The notes beneath the pieces are model-generated. The model did not search any database, had not been told where the DNA came from, and was given only the letters and a program-made list of their open reading frames with translations. The position numbers and the translations under genes were made by a program. This document shows positions 35,029 through 45,478 of a DNA stretch of 59,521 bases, one piece after another. Position 1 is the first letter of the stretch. Each line of letters begins with the position of its first letter. Source of the stretch: Pseudomonas sp. ANT_H4 (GTDB lineage: Bacteria; Pseudomonadota; Gammaproteobacteria; Pseudomonadales; Pseudomonadaceae); the NCBI RefSeq assembly GCF_008369295.1, contig NZ_VOBG01000030.1, positions 1-59,521 of the forward strand. The letters are read 5' to 3'.

Positions 35029-35664
35029 ATGTCCCTGGCTACGTTGTTTGTCTTCGTCATGATGAGCGCGGCAATTATCGCGATTCCTGGCCCGACGGTG
35101 TTGTTGGCGCTGCAGAACGGGTCGCGCCATGGTTTGAAGGCGGCAATCTGGGGCATGGCGGGCGCGGTGCTTGCCGATGCGCTGCTGGTCACGGCGGTGG
35201 CGTGTGGGCTGGGGTTGCTGCTGGCGGCCAGCGAAGGGTTGTTTCAAACACTGAAATGGATGGGGTCGGCGTATCTGATCTGGCTGGGCTGGCAGATGCT
35301 GCGCGCCCCGCAATCGGCGTTGCCGGTGGTGGGCGAGGGCGATGAGCCGGGCGCTCACTCGGCAATCATTTTCACCCGCAGTTTCCTGGTGGCGATTTCC
35401 AATCCCAAGGCCCTGTTGTTCATGTCGGCCTTCCTGCCGCAGTTTGTCGACAGCGCTCAGCCCCAATTGCCGCAGTACGCCTGCCTATTGCTGGTGCTGT
35501 GTGTGCTGAACGTTAGCACCATGACGTTTTATGCCGTGTGCGGGGCGCGCCTGTTGAGTCGCTTGCGGCCCGCGCACTTGCAGCGTTTCAATCGGGGCGC
35601 CGGTGGCTTGTTGATGACGATGGGCGTGTTGCTGGCAGCCTATCGTCGTGCCCCTGCGCCATGA
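35029..35664 (+). CDS. LysE/RhtB-family exporter
   Basis: 211 aa, six helices. IAIPGPTVLLALQNGSRHGL is the N-terminal family motif and VAISNPKALLFMSAFLPQF the central one. Exports amino acids such as homoserine or threonine in known members. ATG with AGGAAACCCCG. Its stop lies two bases from the stop of the convergent gene. Confidence 0.85.
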   Translation: MSLATLFVFVMMSAAIIAIPGPTVLLALQNGSRHGLKAAIWGMAGAVLADALLVTAVACGLGLLLAASEGLFQTLKWMGSAYLIWLGWQMLRAPQSALPVVGEGDEPGAHSAIIFTRSFLVAISNPKALLFMSAFLPQFVDSAQPQLPQYACLLLVLCVLNVSTMTFYAVCGARLLSRLRPAHLQRFNRGAGGLLMTMGVLLAAYRRAPAP

Positions 35665-35665
35665 T

Positions 35666-35950
35666 CTACACGAATGGCTGCCCGCGGAAACCCCGCGGTA
35701 GGCGTTGTAGCCCTGGCAGATCCGTCAAGCGTTGAGTCCAGGCGCTGCGCCAGTCATTTGCGGCCGGGTTGGCCCTGGATTTGCGCGCGACACGGCGAGC
35801 GGCGTTGCGTTGGGTGCGGCGGGCTTCCTTGTAGGCTTCGGTGTTGCGGCAGGTGCGGCATTTAACCCGGTTCAGCTCGATGCTGGACGTGAGATTGTTA
35901 CCGTGATGGCCGCAAGCCAGATGCCCAGCGACCTTGAAGTGAGTGACCAT
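35666..35950 (-). CDS. Small basic protein with paired cysteines
   Basis: 94 aa from MVTHFKVAGHLACGHHGNN with AAGGAGA at proper distance. The pattern ACGHHG and VKCRTCRN suggests a small zinc ribbon; the tail is Arg and Ala rich (EARRTQRNAARRVARKSR). Possible nucleic-acid binder. A longer frame upstream lacks a good start. Confidence 0.6.
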   Translation of the reverse strand: MVTHFKVAGHLACGHHGNNLTSSIELNRVKCRTCRNTEAYKEARRTQRNAARRVARKSRANPAANDWRSAWTQRLTDLPGLQRLPRGFRGQPFV

Positions 35951-36175
35951 GAAAGCGTCTCCTTCTTTGAGGGTACGCGGCATCTGCAATCTGTTGATGC
36001 ACGCGGTCAGGGTGCGGCATTGATAAACACTGCACTCTTGTTTTTTCGACCGCTGGCGCGGCGTGACGTTCGCCCTTGACCCCAAATGTGCCTGGCGCGG
36101 TCTTCCGGCGACCTGTTCAAGGCCCCGACGTAGACGCTACCCTGCGCGCAACCCAATCATAAAAAGGAATGCGTG

Positions 36176-36634
36176 ATGAGCGTCGATACGATCTCTTGGG
36201 AAGGCGGCTGTCGCTGCGGGCAGGTACGTTTTACCGTCAGCTTGAAGCCGGTTATTACCATGGCTTGCCATTGCACCAGCTGCCAGAAAATGTCCTCCAG
36301 CGCGTTCTCCCTGAGCGCCCTCGTTCCTGCTGACGGTTTTTCGCTCACCCAGGGCGAGCCCGTGATCGGTGGACTCCATGGCGAAGCCCGCCACTATTTC
36401 TGCCCGCACTGCATGAGCTGGTTATTCACCCGTCCCCAGGGGATAGATGACTTGATCAACCTGCGGGCGACCATGCTGGATGACGCCAGCGGCTACGTGC
36501 CCTTCATGGAAACCTGGACCAGCGAGAAGTTGCCGTGGGCGTCCACCCCAGCGGTCCGAAGCTTTGCGCAGCTTCCCGAGCCTGATGAGTTTCCTCGCCT
36601 GCTACAGGCCTACGCAGAGCACTGTGCAGCCTGA
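36176..36634 (+). CDS. GFA-family (CENP-V domain) glutathione-binding protein
   Basis: 152 aa. Zinc ligands CRCG (near 13-16), CHCTSCQK (near 31-38) and FCPHC fit the Mss4-like fold of the GFA family. Some members condense glutathione with formaldehyde. The ATG rather than the preceding GTG is preferred because AAAAAGGA is then 9 bp away. No formaldehyde dehydrogenase gene is nearby, so the reaction is open. Confidence 0.83.
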   Translation: MSVDTISWEGGCRCGQVRFTVSLKPVITMACHCTSCQKMSSSAFSLSALVPADGFSLTQGEPVIGGLHGEARHYFCPHCMSWLFTRPQGIDDLINLRATMLDDASGYVPFMETWTSEKLPWASTPAVRSFAQLPEPDEFPRLLQAYAEHCAA

Positions 36635-36636
36635 TC

Positions 36637-37164
36637 CTAATCGAGGAGGCCTACCAGGTCGGTATCGCCGATGTCCTGGCCGGCTTGTGAGAGCAGGGTG
36701 CTTACCTGGCCTCGGTGATGGGTCTGGTGGTTGAAGAAGTGGCTGATCAGGCTGTAGAAATTCTTTTCGGCCGTAATGCCCGCCATGTTGCGGTAGTGCA
36801 GGTGCTGGTCCAGATCTGGTTCGCTGATGGCGTTCGCCCAATCAATAATGATCCCGTCGAGCCAGGCGCGATGGGCCGACAGTTCGCGGATATTGGCAAA
36901 TGTCACCTGATCCAGTCGTTGCGGGACATCCAGTGTGTTCAGCGGCGCCAGGGCGGTGTAGTCGGCCGGGTGCAGGGCAAAGCGCTTGAGCCAGACGGTA
37001 TCCCCCAGCGCCAAGTGGTTCAGCGTGCCGAAGATGGAGCCGAAGAAGGCGCCTCGGTCAGCCAGCAGATCGTCGTCGCTCAGGCGGCTGGCCGCCTCGT
37101 AGACCTTGCGGTTCATCCACTGGTTATAGGTCGCCATCAGGGCAACATGTTGGGTGCGAGTCAT
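36637..37164 (-). CDS. DinB-family metalloprotein
   Basis: 175 aa four-helix bundle with the three metal His: LNHLALGD (about 50), and HFFNHQTHHRGQ near 145-153. Starts MTRTQHVALMATYNQWMN, the usual family opening. DinB proteins are thiol-transferase-like with unclear substrates. Convergent with the GFA gene, two bases between stops. Confidence 0.85.
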   Translation of the reverse strand: MTRTQHVALMATYNQWMNRKVYEAASRLSDDDLLADRGAFFGSIFGTLNHLALGDTVWLKRFALHPADYTALAPLNTLDVPQRLDQVTFANIRELSAHRAWLDGIIIDWANAISEPDLDQHLHYRNMAGITAEKNFYSLISHFFNHQTHHRGQVSTLLSQAGQDIGDTDLVGLLD

Positions 37165-37325
37165 GCAGGTTTTCCTGGGTGGCGTGCGCTGAATGTGGCG
37201 AGGCCATGATAAGGCGGCCGAGGGGATGGGCGCTACAGAACAGGGCCTGCCGGGCGGTCATGGCATTATGTCCAAGGCGGGCTATTGTTGCTTGTCTGGA
37301 ATATAGCCCGAAGGAGGGCATCACC

Positions 37326-38084
37326 ATGAACACCGGCAATCTACTGGAACAGCTGTTGCGAGCAGGCCAAGCCTCGATGCCCCAGCAGGGCAGTTCGGCG
37401 GCACCCCAGGGCGGTGCTGGCGGCCTCGGCGGGTTGGGTGGTTTGCTCGGCGGTTTGCTGCGTGGAACCGGTTCTGGCGGTGGCGGTGGCGTTGGCGGTG
37501 GCGGTGCCGCGTCGGGCGGCGGCCTGGGGGATTTGCTTGGCGGCCTGGGTGGAATGCTCGGTGGCGCACGGGCTGGCGGTGCGACTCAGGGGCGTTCCGG
37601 CGGCACCAACTATACGGCCCTGGCCTCGCTGGGGATGATGGCTTTTCAGGCGTATCAGACCTGGCAACGGCAGCAGGCGTCTGCGCCGCAGCAGGCGTTG
37701 CAGACCGTTGATCAACTGTCCGAGTCCCAGGTCGAGGAGCACAGTCACGCGGTCCTGCGGGCCCTGATCGCGGCGGCCAAGGCCGACGGCCGGATCGATG
37801 ATCAGGAGAAACAGAGGATTTTAGCCGAAGTCGGTCTCCATACCGATGACCCGCAATTGCAGCAATGGCTGGATGCCGAGGTCGCCCGGCCATTGGATGC
37901 GGCAGATTTTGCCGAGTTTGCCCAGGACCCTGCCGTGGCTGCCGAGGTTTACCTGGCCAGTGTCCTGCTGGTGGACGACCAGCAGGACGCGGAGCGCAGC
38001 TACCTGGACGAACTGGCGAGCCAACTGCAGATTGACCCCGCGTTGCAGGTGCACCTGGAGCAGCAGGCCAAGGGACAGGTTTAA
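37326..38084 (+). CDS. DUF533 (YebE/TerB-like) protein
   Basis: 252 aa from MNTGNLLEQLLRAGQA with AAGGAGG upstream. A glycine-rich low-complexity part (about 28-90: GGLGGLGGLLGGLL, GGGGGVGGGG) precedes a TerB-like helical domain (HAVLRALIAAAKADGRIDDQEKQRIL, AAEVYLASVLLVDDQQDAERSYLD). Family known from envelope stress regulons in enterics; function not settled. Likely membrane-associated through the Gly/Leu repeats. Confidence 0.82.
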   Translation: MNTGNLLEQLLRAGQASMPQQGSSAAPQGGAGGLGGLGGLLGGLLRGTGSGGGGGVGGGGAASGGGLGDLLGGLGGMLGGARAGGATQGRSGGTNYTALASLGMMAFQAYQTWQRQQASAPQQALQTVDQLSESQVEEHSHAVLRALIAAAKADGRIDDQEKQRILAEVGLHTDDPQLQQWLDAEVARPLDAADFAEFAQDPAVAAEVYLASVLLVDDQQDAERSYLDELASQLQIDPALQVHLEQQAKGQV

Positions 38085-38114
38085 CGGTGTGTGGGGCGGC
38101 GAGGGCGTACGGTT

Positions 38115-38921
38115 TCAAAACCGCACCGTAGCCCCCGTCGTTAGCCACTGGTCTCGATCCCCAATCAGGCTGCGCCCAACCACCAGGTCCACATCGACAT
38201 CCCTCCCGATATGCACCCGAGGCCCGGCTTGCCAAGCCTGCTCGCCGCGCTGCTGGCCATAACGCTCGCCGATCAGGGTCAGCGAGTCTGCCAAGCTGTA
38301 TTCAAACCCTGTGCCCCAGGTCAGACGATGATTCTGCTCACCCTCATCATGGGCGTGGGCCCAGCCGGCATTGACGTTCAGTCGCAAGGCGCCCAGCAGT
38401 TGCCAGGTAAGCGGGAGGCTCAAGTCAGCACCGTCGAAGGTATGTCGGCGATCCACGGCAAAATGCGCCGCAGCGGACAACGCGACCTCAATGCCCAGCT
38501 CTTGCCGTGACCACAGCTGCGCCTTGAGCTGCGGGCTGACCTGGGTTTGCGTATTGCTATCGTCGACGGCCGCGCCCCATTGCAGCCACGGCACCGCACC
38601 GGACGTGCAGGCAGCGGACAGGGTTGCGTTGTGAGTCGATGAATCATGGCGATGGCGGGTAAACCAGCCATCAACGTTGCATTCGCCGGGGGCATTGATC
38701 GCGCCATCGTCGACCTTATAGGCACCGCCGGCGGCGAAGGCCTTGGCGAACAGGCTCACCACCAGAAGGCTGCCCAGGGTCGTGCCGACAAAAATCAGGT
38801 TGCGCCGCAAGGCCCATTGTCGGGAGGGCGGCAGGTGCTGGAAGGTGGCGTTGGCTTGTTGGCGTTGCCTGGTTCGGTATTTGGCAAAACCATCAGGGCG
38901 CAGCGGCGTGTTTTTGTGCAT
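38115..38921 (-). CDS. Hypothetical outer membrane beta-barrel protein
   Basis: 268 aa with an unusually long N-terminal leader: about 38 polar residues, then a hydrophobic stretch (LIFVGTTLGSLLVVSLFAKAFA) with a cut site near AFAAG (about 64). The mature part shows alternating beta-strand sequence and ends in TTGATVRF, the terminal Phe of outer membrane barrels. No named family. It is 24 bp downstream of the SLOG-type gene and may share its transcript. Confidence 0.65.
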   Translation of the reverse strand: MHKNTPLRPDGFAKYRTRQRQQANATFQHLPPSRQWALRRNLIFVGTTLGSLLVVSLFAKAFAAGGAYKVDDGAINAPGECNVDGWFTRHRHDSSTHNATLSAACTSGAVPWLQWGAAVDDSNTQTQVSPQLKAQLWSRQELGIEVALSAAAHFAVDRRHTFDGADLSLPLTWQLLGALRLNVNAGWAHAHDEGEQNHRLTWGTGFEYSLADSLTLIGERYGQQRGEQAWQAGPRVHIGRDVDVDLVVGRSLIGDRDQWLTTGATVRF

Positions 38922-38945
38922 GGGTTCATGCTCCAGATAGGTAAC

Positions 38946-39293
38946 TCAGTTTTCAACGGTAAGCACATGAATGCCGCAGTCCTTGGCCCGACTGACCAGC
39001 TCAGACGTGTCTTCGCCACCAGGCAGGGCGATGACGACATCGGGCCGGCTGTCCGCCAGCATGAACTGGTTGCGATGGCGCTCTGCCTGCTTGCCGTGCC
39101 GTTGCCAGTTAGGCGGATAACGCACCACATCGACGCTCGTTTCCCGAGCCCAGTCTTCCACTTCGCTGCCCAAATACTGGCTGCCTCCGTGGATCAAAAC
39201 GTGCACAGGGTGCAGGCGGTGATAGGCGTCCAGCACTTGGCGAGACATTTTTGTATCGGCGTAATGACGACCTGCACAGATCAAGACGCGCAT
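38946..39293 (-). CDS. SLOG-fold DUF2493 protein (YspA/YpsA-related)
   Basis: 115 aa. MRVLICAGRHYAD, then HVLIHGGSQYLGSEVEDWA and DVVIALPGGEDTSELVSRAK match the nucleotide-binding SLOG fold, with GG(x)Y and PGG(x)xT phosphate loops. Such proteins are thought to bind or cleave nucleotide-derived signals. ATG with AAGGAAC. Between the barrel protein and mgtA. Confidence 0.8.
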   Translation of the reverse strand: MRVLICAGRHYADTKMSRQVLDAYHRLHPVHVLIHGGSQYLGSEVEDWARETSVDVVRYPPNWQRHGKQAERHRNQFMLADSRPDVVIALPGGEDTSELVSRAKDCGIHVLTVEN

Positions 39294-39369
39294 GGTGATG
39301 TTCCTTGTGTAGAGCCTGCGCAGGCGGTGGTCATCCAGGGATAACCACCGCGTCCAGGGCAGGTTTTGA

Positions 39370-42084
39370 TCAGTACCACTGCTTGAAGCGGCGGATGTAG
39401 ATCGTCTTCATCAGTTGCGCCACGCAGCAGTAGCTGAGCAAGGTGCCCACCAGCCATGGGAAGTACGACAGCGGCAACGGCTCCAAGCCCACCAGGGTGC
39501 CCAGGGGTGAGAACGGCACATAGATCCCCAGCGCAATGACGATGCAGGTCATCATGATCACCGGCCAGGCGGCGGTGCTTTGGAAGAACGGGATTTTGCG
39601 GGTGCGCAACATGTGCACCACGAGGGTTTGCGACAGCAGCCCTTCGATAAACCAGCCGGACTGGAACAGCGTCTGCATTTCCACGCTGTTGGCCGAGAAC
39701 ACGTACCACATCAGGGCAAAGGTGGTGATGTCGAAGATCGACGAGGTCGGCCCGATCCAGATCATGAAGCGCCCGATGTTTTTCGCATCCCACTTGCGTG
39801 GTTTGGCCAGGTATTCCTTGTCCATCTTGTCCCAGGGCAGGGCCAACTGGGAGATGTCGTACATCAGGTTTTGCAGCAGCAAGTGGATCGCCAGCATCGG
39901 CATGAACGGAATGAACGCACTGGCCACCAGCACCGAGAACACGTTGCCGAAGTTGGAGCTGGCCGTCATGTTCAGGTACTTCATGATATTGCCGAAGGTC
40001 TCACGGCCCGTGAGCACGCCTTCTTCCAGCACCATCAGACTCTTTTCCAGAAGGATGATGTCGGCCGATTCCTTGGCAATGTCGGTGCCGCTGTCCACCG
40101 AGATACCGACGTCGGCATCGCGCAGCGCTGGTGCATCGTTGATGCCGTCGCCGAGAAAGCCCACAGTGTGGCCGTTGGACTGCAAGGCCTTGAGCACCCG
40201 GGATTTCTGCAGCGGGGTCAGTTTGGCGAAAATCGTACGCTCCTCGACCCGCAGCTTGAGAGTGGCGTCATCCATGGCCTCGATTTCCACGCCCAGCAGC
40301 GGTTCGCCTGGCTCCAGCCCCACCTGGCGGCAGATGGTGCGAGTGACTACGGGGTTGTCGCCGGTGAGCACTTTCACCGCCACGCCGATTTCCCGTAGCG
40401 CGGCGATGGCCGGGCCGGCGGTTTCTTTCGGTGGATCGAGGAACGTCAGGAAGCCACGCATCACCAGGTTGCGTTCATCGGTGGTGGTGTATTGGTTGCG
40501 TGCCAGGGCCTTGGGGATGTTGCGGGTTGCGACTACAAGCACCCGGAAACCATCCTCGTTGTAGTCGTTGGCGATGGCCAGCAACTCTTCGCGGCGGCGG
40601 TCATCCAGGACGACGGCAGCGTCACCTTCCATCACATGGGTAGAGATGCTAAGCATCTCCTCGACAGCGCCCTTGCACACCAACAGGTGGTCGTCGTGGC
40701 TGTCCTTGACCACGATGGACAGGCGCCGGCGCACGAAGTCGAAGGGCAGTTCGTCGACCTTGCTGTAGGCAAACGGCACCTGGAACTTGGGATTGTGCTC
40801 CGAGAATTGCACCACCGCCTGGTCCATCAGGTTCTTCATGCCGCTTTGGTGATGGCTGTTGAGCCAGGCCAGGGACAGCACCGCATCATCACGCTGGCCG
40901 CTGGCGTTGACGTGGTGCTCGAGGATGATTTTGTCCTGGGTCAGGGTGCCGGTCTTGTCGGTGCACAGCACGTCCATCGAGCCGAAGTTCTGGATCGCGT
41001 TCAGGCGCTTGACCACCACTTTACGCTTGGCCATGGCGTTGGCGCCCTTGGCCAGGTTGGCGCTGACGATCATCGGCAGCATTTCCGGGGTCAGGCCCAC
41101 CGCAACGGCCAGGGCAAACATGAAGGCATCGCCCCAGTCGCCCTTGGAGAAGCCGTTGAGGAAGAACACGATGGGCACCATCACCAGCATGAAGCGAATC
41201 AACAGCCAGCTGACGCTGTTCACCCCCCGGTCAAACGCGGTCTGTGCCCTGGAGCCGACAATCGCCTTGGCCAACGAGCCGAAATAGGTGCGTGGCCCGG
41301 TCGCTACCACCACCGCCCGCGCTCGGCCGCTGACCACGTTGGTGCCCATGAAGCAGATGTTCGGCAAGTCCAGCAGGTTGCTCTGGTCTGCCACCTTGGA
41401 GGTGGCGGATTTTTGCGTGACATCTCCCAGGGTGTCGTATTTTTCCACCGGCAAGGCTTCGCCGGTCAGCACCGCCTGGCTGATAAACAGGTCGCGGGAT
41501 TCAATCAGGCGGATGTCCGCCGGGATCATGTCGCCGGCCGACAGTTGCACGATATCGCCGGCCACCAGGTCGCGCATCGGCACTTCCCGCAGGGTTGGTT
41601 GGGCGCCGACTTGCTCACGCCGCAGCACGGTGGCGGTGGTGCGGACCATGGCCTTCAAGGCCTCGGCGGATTTTGCCGAGCGGTGTTCCTGCCAGAAACG
41701 CAGCAGGCTGCTGAGCATGACCATCGTCATGATAATGATGACCTTGGTCAGGTCGACTTCTTCACCCGCCTGCAGCGGTAGCCAGTAATCGGTGACGAAG
41801 CTGATGCCGGCCAAGGTCAACAGGACATAGATGAACGGGTTGTTCAGTGCCTGGAGAAACTGCACGAAGGCGTGAGGTGGCTTGTCATGGGCGACCTCGT
41901 TGTAGCCTTCCCGTTGCAGGCGAGCGCTGGCGTCCAGTTCGGTCAGGCCGTCCTTGCTCGCCCTGACGTTGGCGAGGGTGGTCGAGAGGCCGTTTTGAGC
42001 TTCACGGGCAGCGCGCATCGACAGTTTGGTGTCGGTATTCGTGCTGTTTTTGTTCGGCAATGGTGTGGTTTTTATTGCGCTCAT
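39370..42084 (-). CDS. mgtA: Mg2+-importing P-type ATPase
   Basis: 904 aa, normal for MgtA. Phosphorylation site Asp376 in DKTGT, actuator loop LTGEA (207-211), core helix motif GLTPEMLP (330-337) and hinge GDGINDAPALRDAD are intact; ten membrane segments. It imports Mg2+ across the inner membrane when Mg2+ is scarce. The ATG of MSAIKTTPLP has AGGAGTA; an in-frame extension of 40 codons upstream is unlikely coding. The upstream region is long and structured (see next entries). Confidence 0.93.
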   Translation of the reverse strand: MSAIKTTPLPNKNSTNTDTKLSMRAAREAQNGLSTTLANVRASKDGLTELDASARLQREGYNEVAHDKPPHAFVQFLQALNNPFIYVLLTLAGISFVTDYWLPLQAGEEVDLTKVIIIMTMVMLSSLLRFWQEHRSAKSAEALKAMVRTTATVLRREQVGAQPTLREVPMRDLVAGDIVQLSAGDMIPADIRLIESRDLFISQAVLTGEALPVEKYDTLGDVTQKSATSKVADQSNLLDLPNICFMGTNVVSGRARAVVVATGPRTYFGSLAKAIVGSRAQTAFDRGVNSVSWLLIRFMLVMVPIVFFLNGFSKGDWGDAFMFALAVAVGLTPEMLPMIVSANLAKGANAMAKRKVVVKRLNAIQNFGSMDVLCTDKTGTLTQDKIILEHHVNASGQRDDAVLSLAWLNSHHQSGMKNLMDQAVVQFSEHNPKFQVPFAYSKVDELPFDFVRRRLSIVVKDSHDDHLLVCKGAVEEMLSISTHVMEGDAAVVLDDRRREELLAIANDYNEDGFRVLVVATRNIPKALARNQYTTTDERNLVMRGFLTFLDPPKETAGPAIAALREIGVAVKVLTGDNPVVTRTICRQVGLEPGEPLLGVEIEAMDDATLKLRVEERTIFAKLTPLQKSRVLKALQSNGHTVGFLGDGINDAPALRDADVGISVDSGTDIAKESADIILLEKSLMVLEEGVLTGRETFGNIMKYLNMTASSNFGNVFSVLVASAFIPFMPMLAIHLLLQNLMYDISQLALPWDKMDKEYLAKPRKWDAKNIGRFMIWIGPTSSIFDITTFALMWYVFSANSVEMQTLFQSGWFIEGLLSQTLVVHMLRTRKIPFFQSTAAWPVIMMTCIVIALGIYVPFSPLGTLVGLEPLPLSYFPWLVGTLLSYCCVAQLMKTIYIRRFKQWY

Positions 42085-42158
42085 TGGATGTACTCCTGTC
42101 GCCAATTTTTCGACAAAACATACCCGGTACTTACCTGATGACAGGCGAGCGAAAGCAT
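42081..42158 (-). CDS. Possible leader peptide overlapping the mgtA start
   Basis: 25 codons, MLSLACHQVSTGYVLSKNWR then QEYIQ, end in TGA that overlaps the mgtA ATG as ATGA. No good ribosome site is seen. Enteric mgtA has a regulatory leader peptide (MgtL), but that one is proline-rich and this is not. Could be chance. Confidence 0.25.
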   Translation of the reverse strand: MLSLACHQVSTGYVLSKNWRQEYIQ

Positions 42159-42229
42159 GCCGAGTCGCTGACTTCGCGATCGGTTTAAATAAAGTGTTGG
42201 GCAACTTTCTACAGGCCCGCTATAAGGTC

Positions 42230-42243
42230 GTTAGTTAACTAAC
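42230..42243. promoter_or_regulatory. Perfect palindrome upstream of mgtA
   Basis: GTTAGTTAACTAAC is a perfect 14-bp inverted repeat 146 bp before the mgtA start. On the minus strand it is followed by TTATAG, a possible -10. It may be an operator; the binding protein is unknown. Confidence 0.45.
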
Positions 42244-42348
42244 GCGCAGCGGGCTACTACTGGCTTCGTCCATAGAGAACTCCAGCGAATCAATTAGCGA
42301 ATAATCAGAAAACAGCCTGTATCGCGACGGCTGACGTTTCCAGCCGGC

Positions 42349-42645
42349 TTACGCCGCGCGAGCGCCCACGTAGAGGCTCAGCATCAGGCTCGCTTGGACG
42401 AGCAGGCTGGAAAAGTATCGACTCTGAGGGTCTTGAGGGTCGGCGTGATCCCATTGCTGGACTCGTTGGCCAGTCGTTGGGCAGATACGCCAGTGGGCCT
42501 GGGGATGGGCCGAGCTTACACGAGAGGAAGGGGTGACACAGGCCTTGCGGGTAGGGGAAAAGCCTACCGGCTCACGGCACAGCTTGGCACGCAGGGCCGA
42601 AGCCAGCGTGCGCAGATCAGGCAAAACAAGGAGTTGAAAGTTCAT
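42349..42645 (-). CDS. 98-residue hypothetical protein upstream of mgtA
   Basis: Starts MNFQLLVLPDLRTLASALRA with GAGG 7 bases before the ATG, middle part rich in Pro, Ser and Arg, and a hydrophobic C-terminus (SSLLVQASLMLSLYVGARAA). No family recognised. Same strand as mgtA, 264 bp before it. A sigma-70 promoter candidate lies 215 bp upstream. Confidence 0.5.
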   Translation of the reverse strand: MNFQLLVLPDLRTLASALRAKLCREPVGFSPTRKACVTPSSRVSSAHPQAHWRICPTTGQRVQQWDHADPQDPQSRYFSSLLVQASLMLSLYVGARAA

Positions 42646-42859
42646 AACATGCCTCGGGACCGGACTGGCGCCGGATGAGGCAGTTACGTTGGAGCTTCAA
42701 GCTCTAGCGCAGCTTACCCGACCTGAAAGGCGAGTCCCGTCATTAACTGGGTTTAGCGCCCGACTCGCCGCATTCACGGTGATCGGACAGTGACTAGAGT
42801 TTGTGTCCATTGGCTTCTTTTGTGAGGTTTAAAAAATGGCCCGGGTTGCAGGCACGGGC

Positions 42860-42888
42860 AATTTACTTAGGCAGTTACTGATTGTCAA
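42860..42888 (-). promoter_or_regulatory. Sigma-70 promoter candidate before the 98-codon gene
   Basis: TTGACA (42883-42888, minus strand), a 17-bp spacer and TAAATT (42860-42865). A transcript from here would have a leader of about 210 nt containing the stem GGCGAGTC/GACTCGCC (42729-42736 with 42762-42769). Otherwise 42646-42994 holds no gene. Confidence 0.5.
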
Positions 42889-42994
42889 CATTAAAAGAAT
42901 TAATTTGTCACTGGTTCAGAATTCATTCAGATAAGAGGTGCGCAAAACTTGCAGTACATATAAGCCACTCATATACCGCGTAACACCAATAGTG

Positions 42995-43681
42995 TCAGAT
43001 CGACCGTTGATTGACCCGTTGCGACAGTTCGTCGGCGCTTTCCTTGCGTTCCGAGTAGCGGTCCACCAGGTCGGGTCGATCACGCAGTAGCAAAGTGAAC
43101 TTTACCAACTCCTCCATCACGTCCACCACCCGGTCATACAGCGCCGAGGGCTTCATGCGGTCCTGGTCGTCGAACTCCATAAACGCCTTGGGCACCGACG
43201 ACTGATTGGGGATGGTGAACATGCGCATCCAGCGCCCGAGTACCCGCAACTGGTTGACCGTATTGAAAGATTGCGAGCCTCCTGACACCTGCATCACCGC
43301 CAGTGTCTTGCCCTGGGTCGGGCGTACCGCGCCGAGGGCCAGGGGCACCCAGTCGATTTGTGCCTTGAACACCGCCGACATTGAGCCGTGGCGCTCCGGA
43401 GAGCACCAGACCTGGCCTTCGGACCATTGCATTAGTTCCAGCAGCTCCTGGACCTTAGGGTGGTCGCTGGGAGCATCGTCCGGCAGGGGCAGGCCCGATG
43501 GGTTGAAGATGCGTGTGTCGGCGCCCAGGTGTTGCAGCAACCTGGCGGCTTCTTCCACCAGCAGGCGGCTGAAGGAGCGTGGACGGGTGGAGCCGTACAG
43601 CAACAGGATGCGCGGGCGGTTGTCGAGATCGCTGTTCAGGTGGCCAGACAACGTGGCGTTGAGATTGGGCAGGGTGCTCAT
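42995..43681 (-). CDS. arsH: ArsH NADPH-dependent FMN reductase
   Basis: 228 aa flavodoxin-fold protein. FMN loop LLYGSTRPRSFSRLL (about 28-42), the ArsH block WCSPERHGSMSAVFKAQIDW and GGSQSFNTVNQLRVLGRWM. ArsH detoxifies organoarsenicals, for example by oxidising trivalent methylated arsenicals. Last gene of the ars operon, 12 bp after arsC. Confidence 0.93.
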   Translation of the reverse strand: MSTLPNLNATLSGHLNSDLDNRPRILLLYGSTRPRSFSRLLVEEAARLLQHLGADTRIFNPSGLPLPDDAPSDHPKVQELLELMQWSEGQVWCSPERHGSMSAVFKAQIDWVPLALGAVRPTQGKTLAVMQVSGGSQSFNTVNQLRVLGRWMRMFTIPNQSSVPKAFMEFDDQDRMKPSALYDRVVDVMEELVKFTLLLRDRPDLVDRYSERKESADELSQRVNQRSI

Positions 43682-43693
43682 GATGGACTCCGG

Positions 43694-44164
43694 TTACAGC
43701 ACGGCGATATGGTCGAGTTCGGCCTTCAGCTCAGTGGGGCTGAGGCTGGAGAAAGGCAACGCGAAAAAGGCCCGGCAGCGGGTTTCGATGGTTTCCAGGG
43801 TGGCGTGGAAGGCCGCATCGATGTGCGCTTCATCGCTGTTGAGGTCCGAAGGATCTTCCAGGCCCCAATGGGCCTTGATCGCTGGGCCGAAATACACCGG
43901 GCAGGTTTCACCGGCGGCCTTGTCACAGACAGTGATCACAATATTCGGCGGGCTGCCTTCGAAGGCCTCGTTGCCTTTGCTGTACAGGCCTTCGGTGCTG
44001 ATCCCTGCGGCCTCTAGGGTACTGAGGCTGCGGGGCAGCACCTGCCCCTTGGGGAAACTGCCGGAACTGATGGCGTGAAAACCTTCCGGAGCCAGATGGT
44101 TAAACAGCGCTTCAGACAGGATGCTGCGGCAGCTGTTGGCGGTGCACATGAACAGCACTTTCAT
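43694..44164 (-). CDS. arsC: Arsenate reductase, LMW phosphatase type
   Basis: 156 aa. The P-loop CTANSCR gives Cys7 and Arg13; Cys80 (ITVCDK) and Cys88 (ETCPVYFG) complete the thiol relay of the thioredoxin-coupled class. It reduces arsenate to arsenite for export by the protein encoded just upstream. 12 bp after arsB. Confidence 0.93.
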   Translation of the reverse strand: MKVLFMCTANSCRSILSEALFNHLAPEGFHAISSGSFPKGQVLPRSLSTLEAAGISTEGLYSKGNEAFEGSPPNIVITVCDKAAGETCPVYFGPAIKAHWGLEDPSDLNSDEAHIDAAFHATLETIETRCRAFFALPFSSLSPTELKAELDHIAVL

Positions 44165-44176
44165 GACGGTTCTCCG

Positions 44177-45460
<1,284 letters not shown>

Positions 45461-45478
45461 GAAGCGCTCTCCGAGAAG

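Noticed and set aside
37420..37600. Tandem GGT/GGC repeats as a DNA repeat element
   Set aside because: They encode the glycine-rich part of the DUF533 protein in frame, so they are explained by coding.
40492..41781. 429-codon open frame antisense to mgtA
   Set aside because: A mirror of the high-GC mgtA coding frame; His, Gln and Gly rich composition with no family features.
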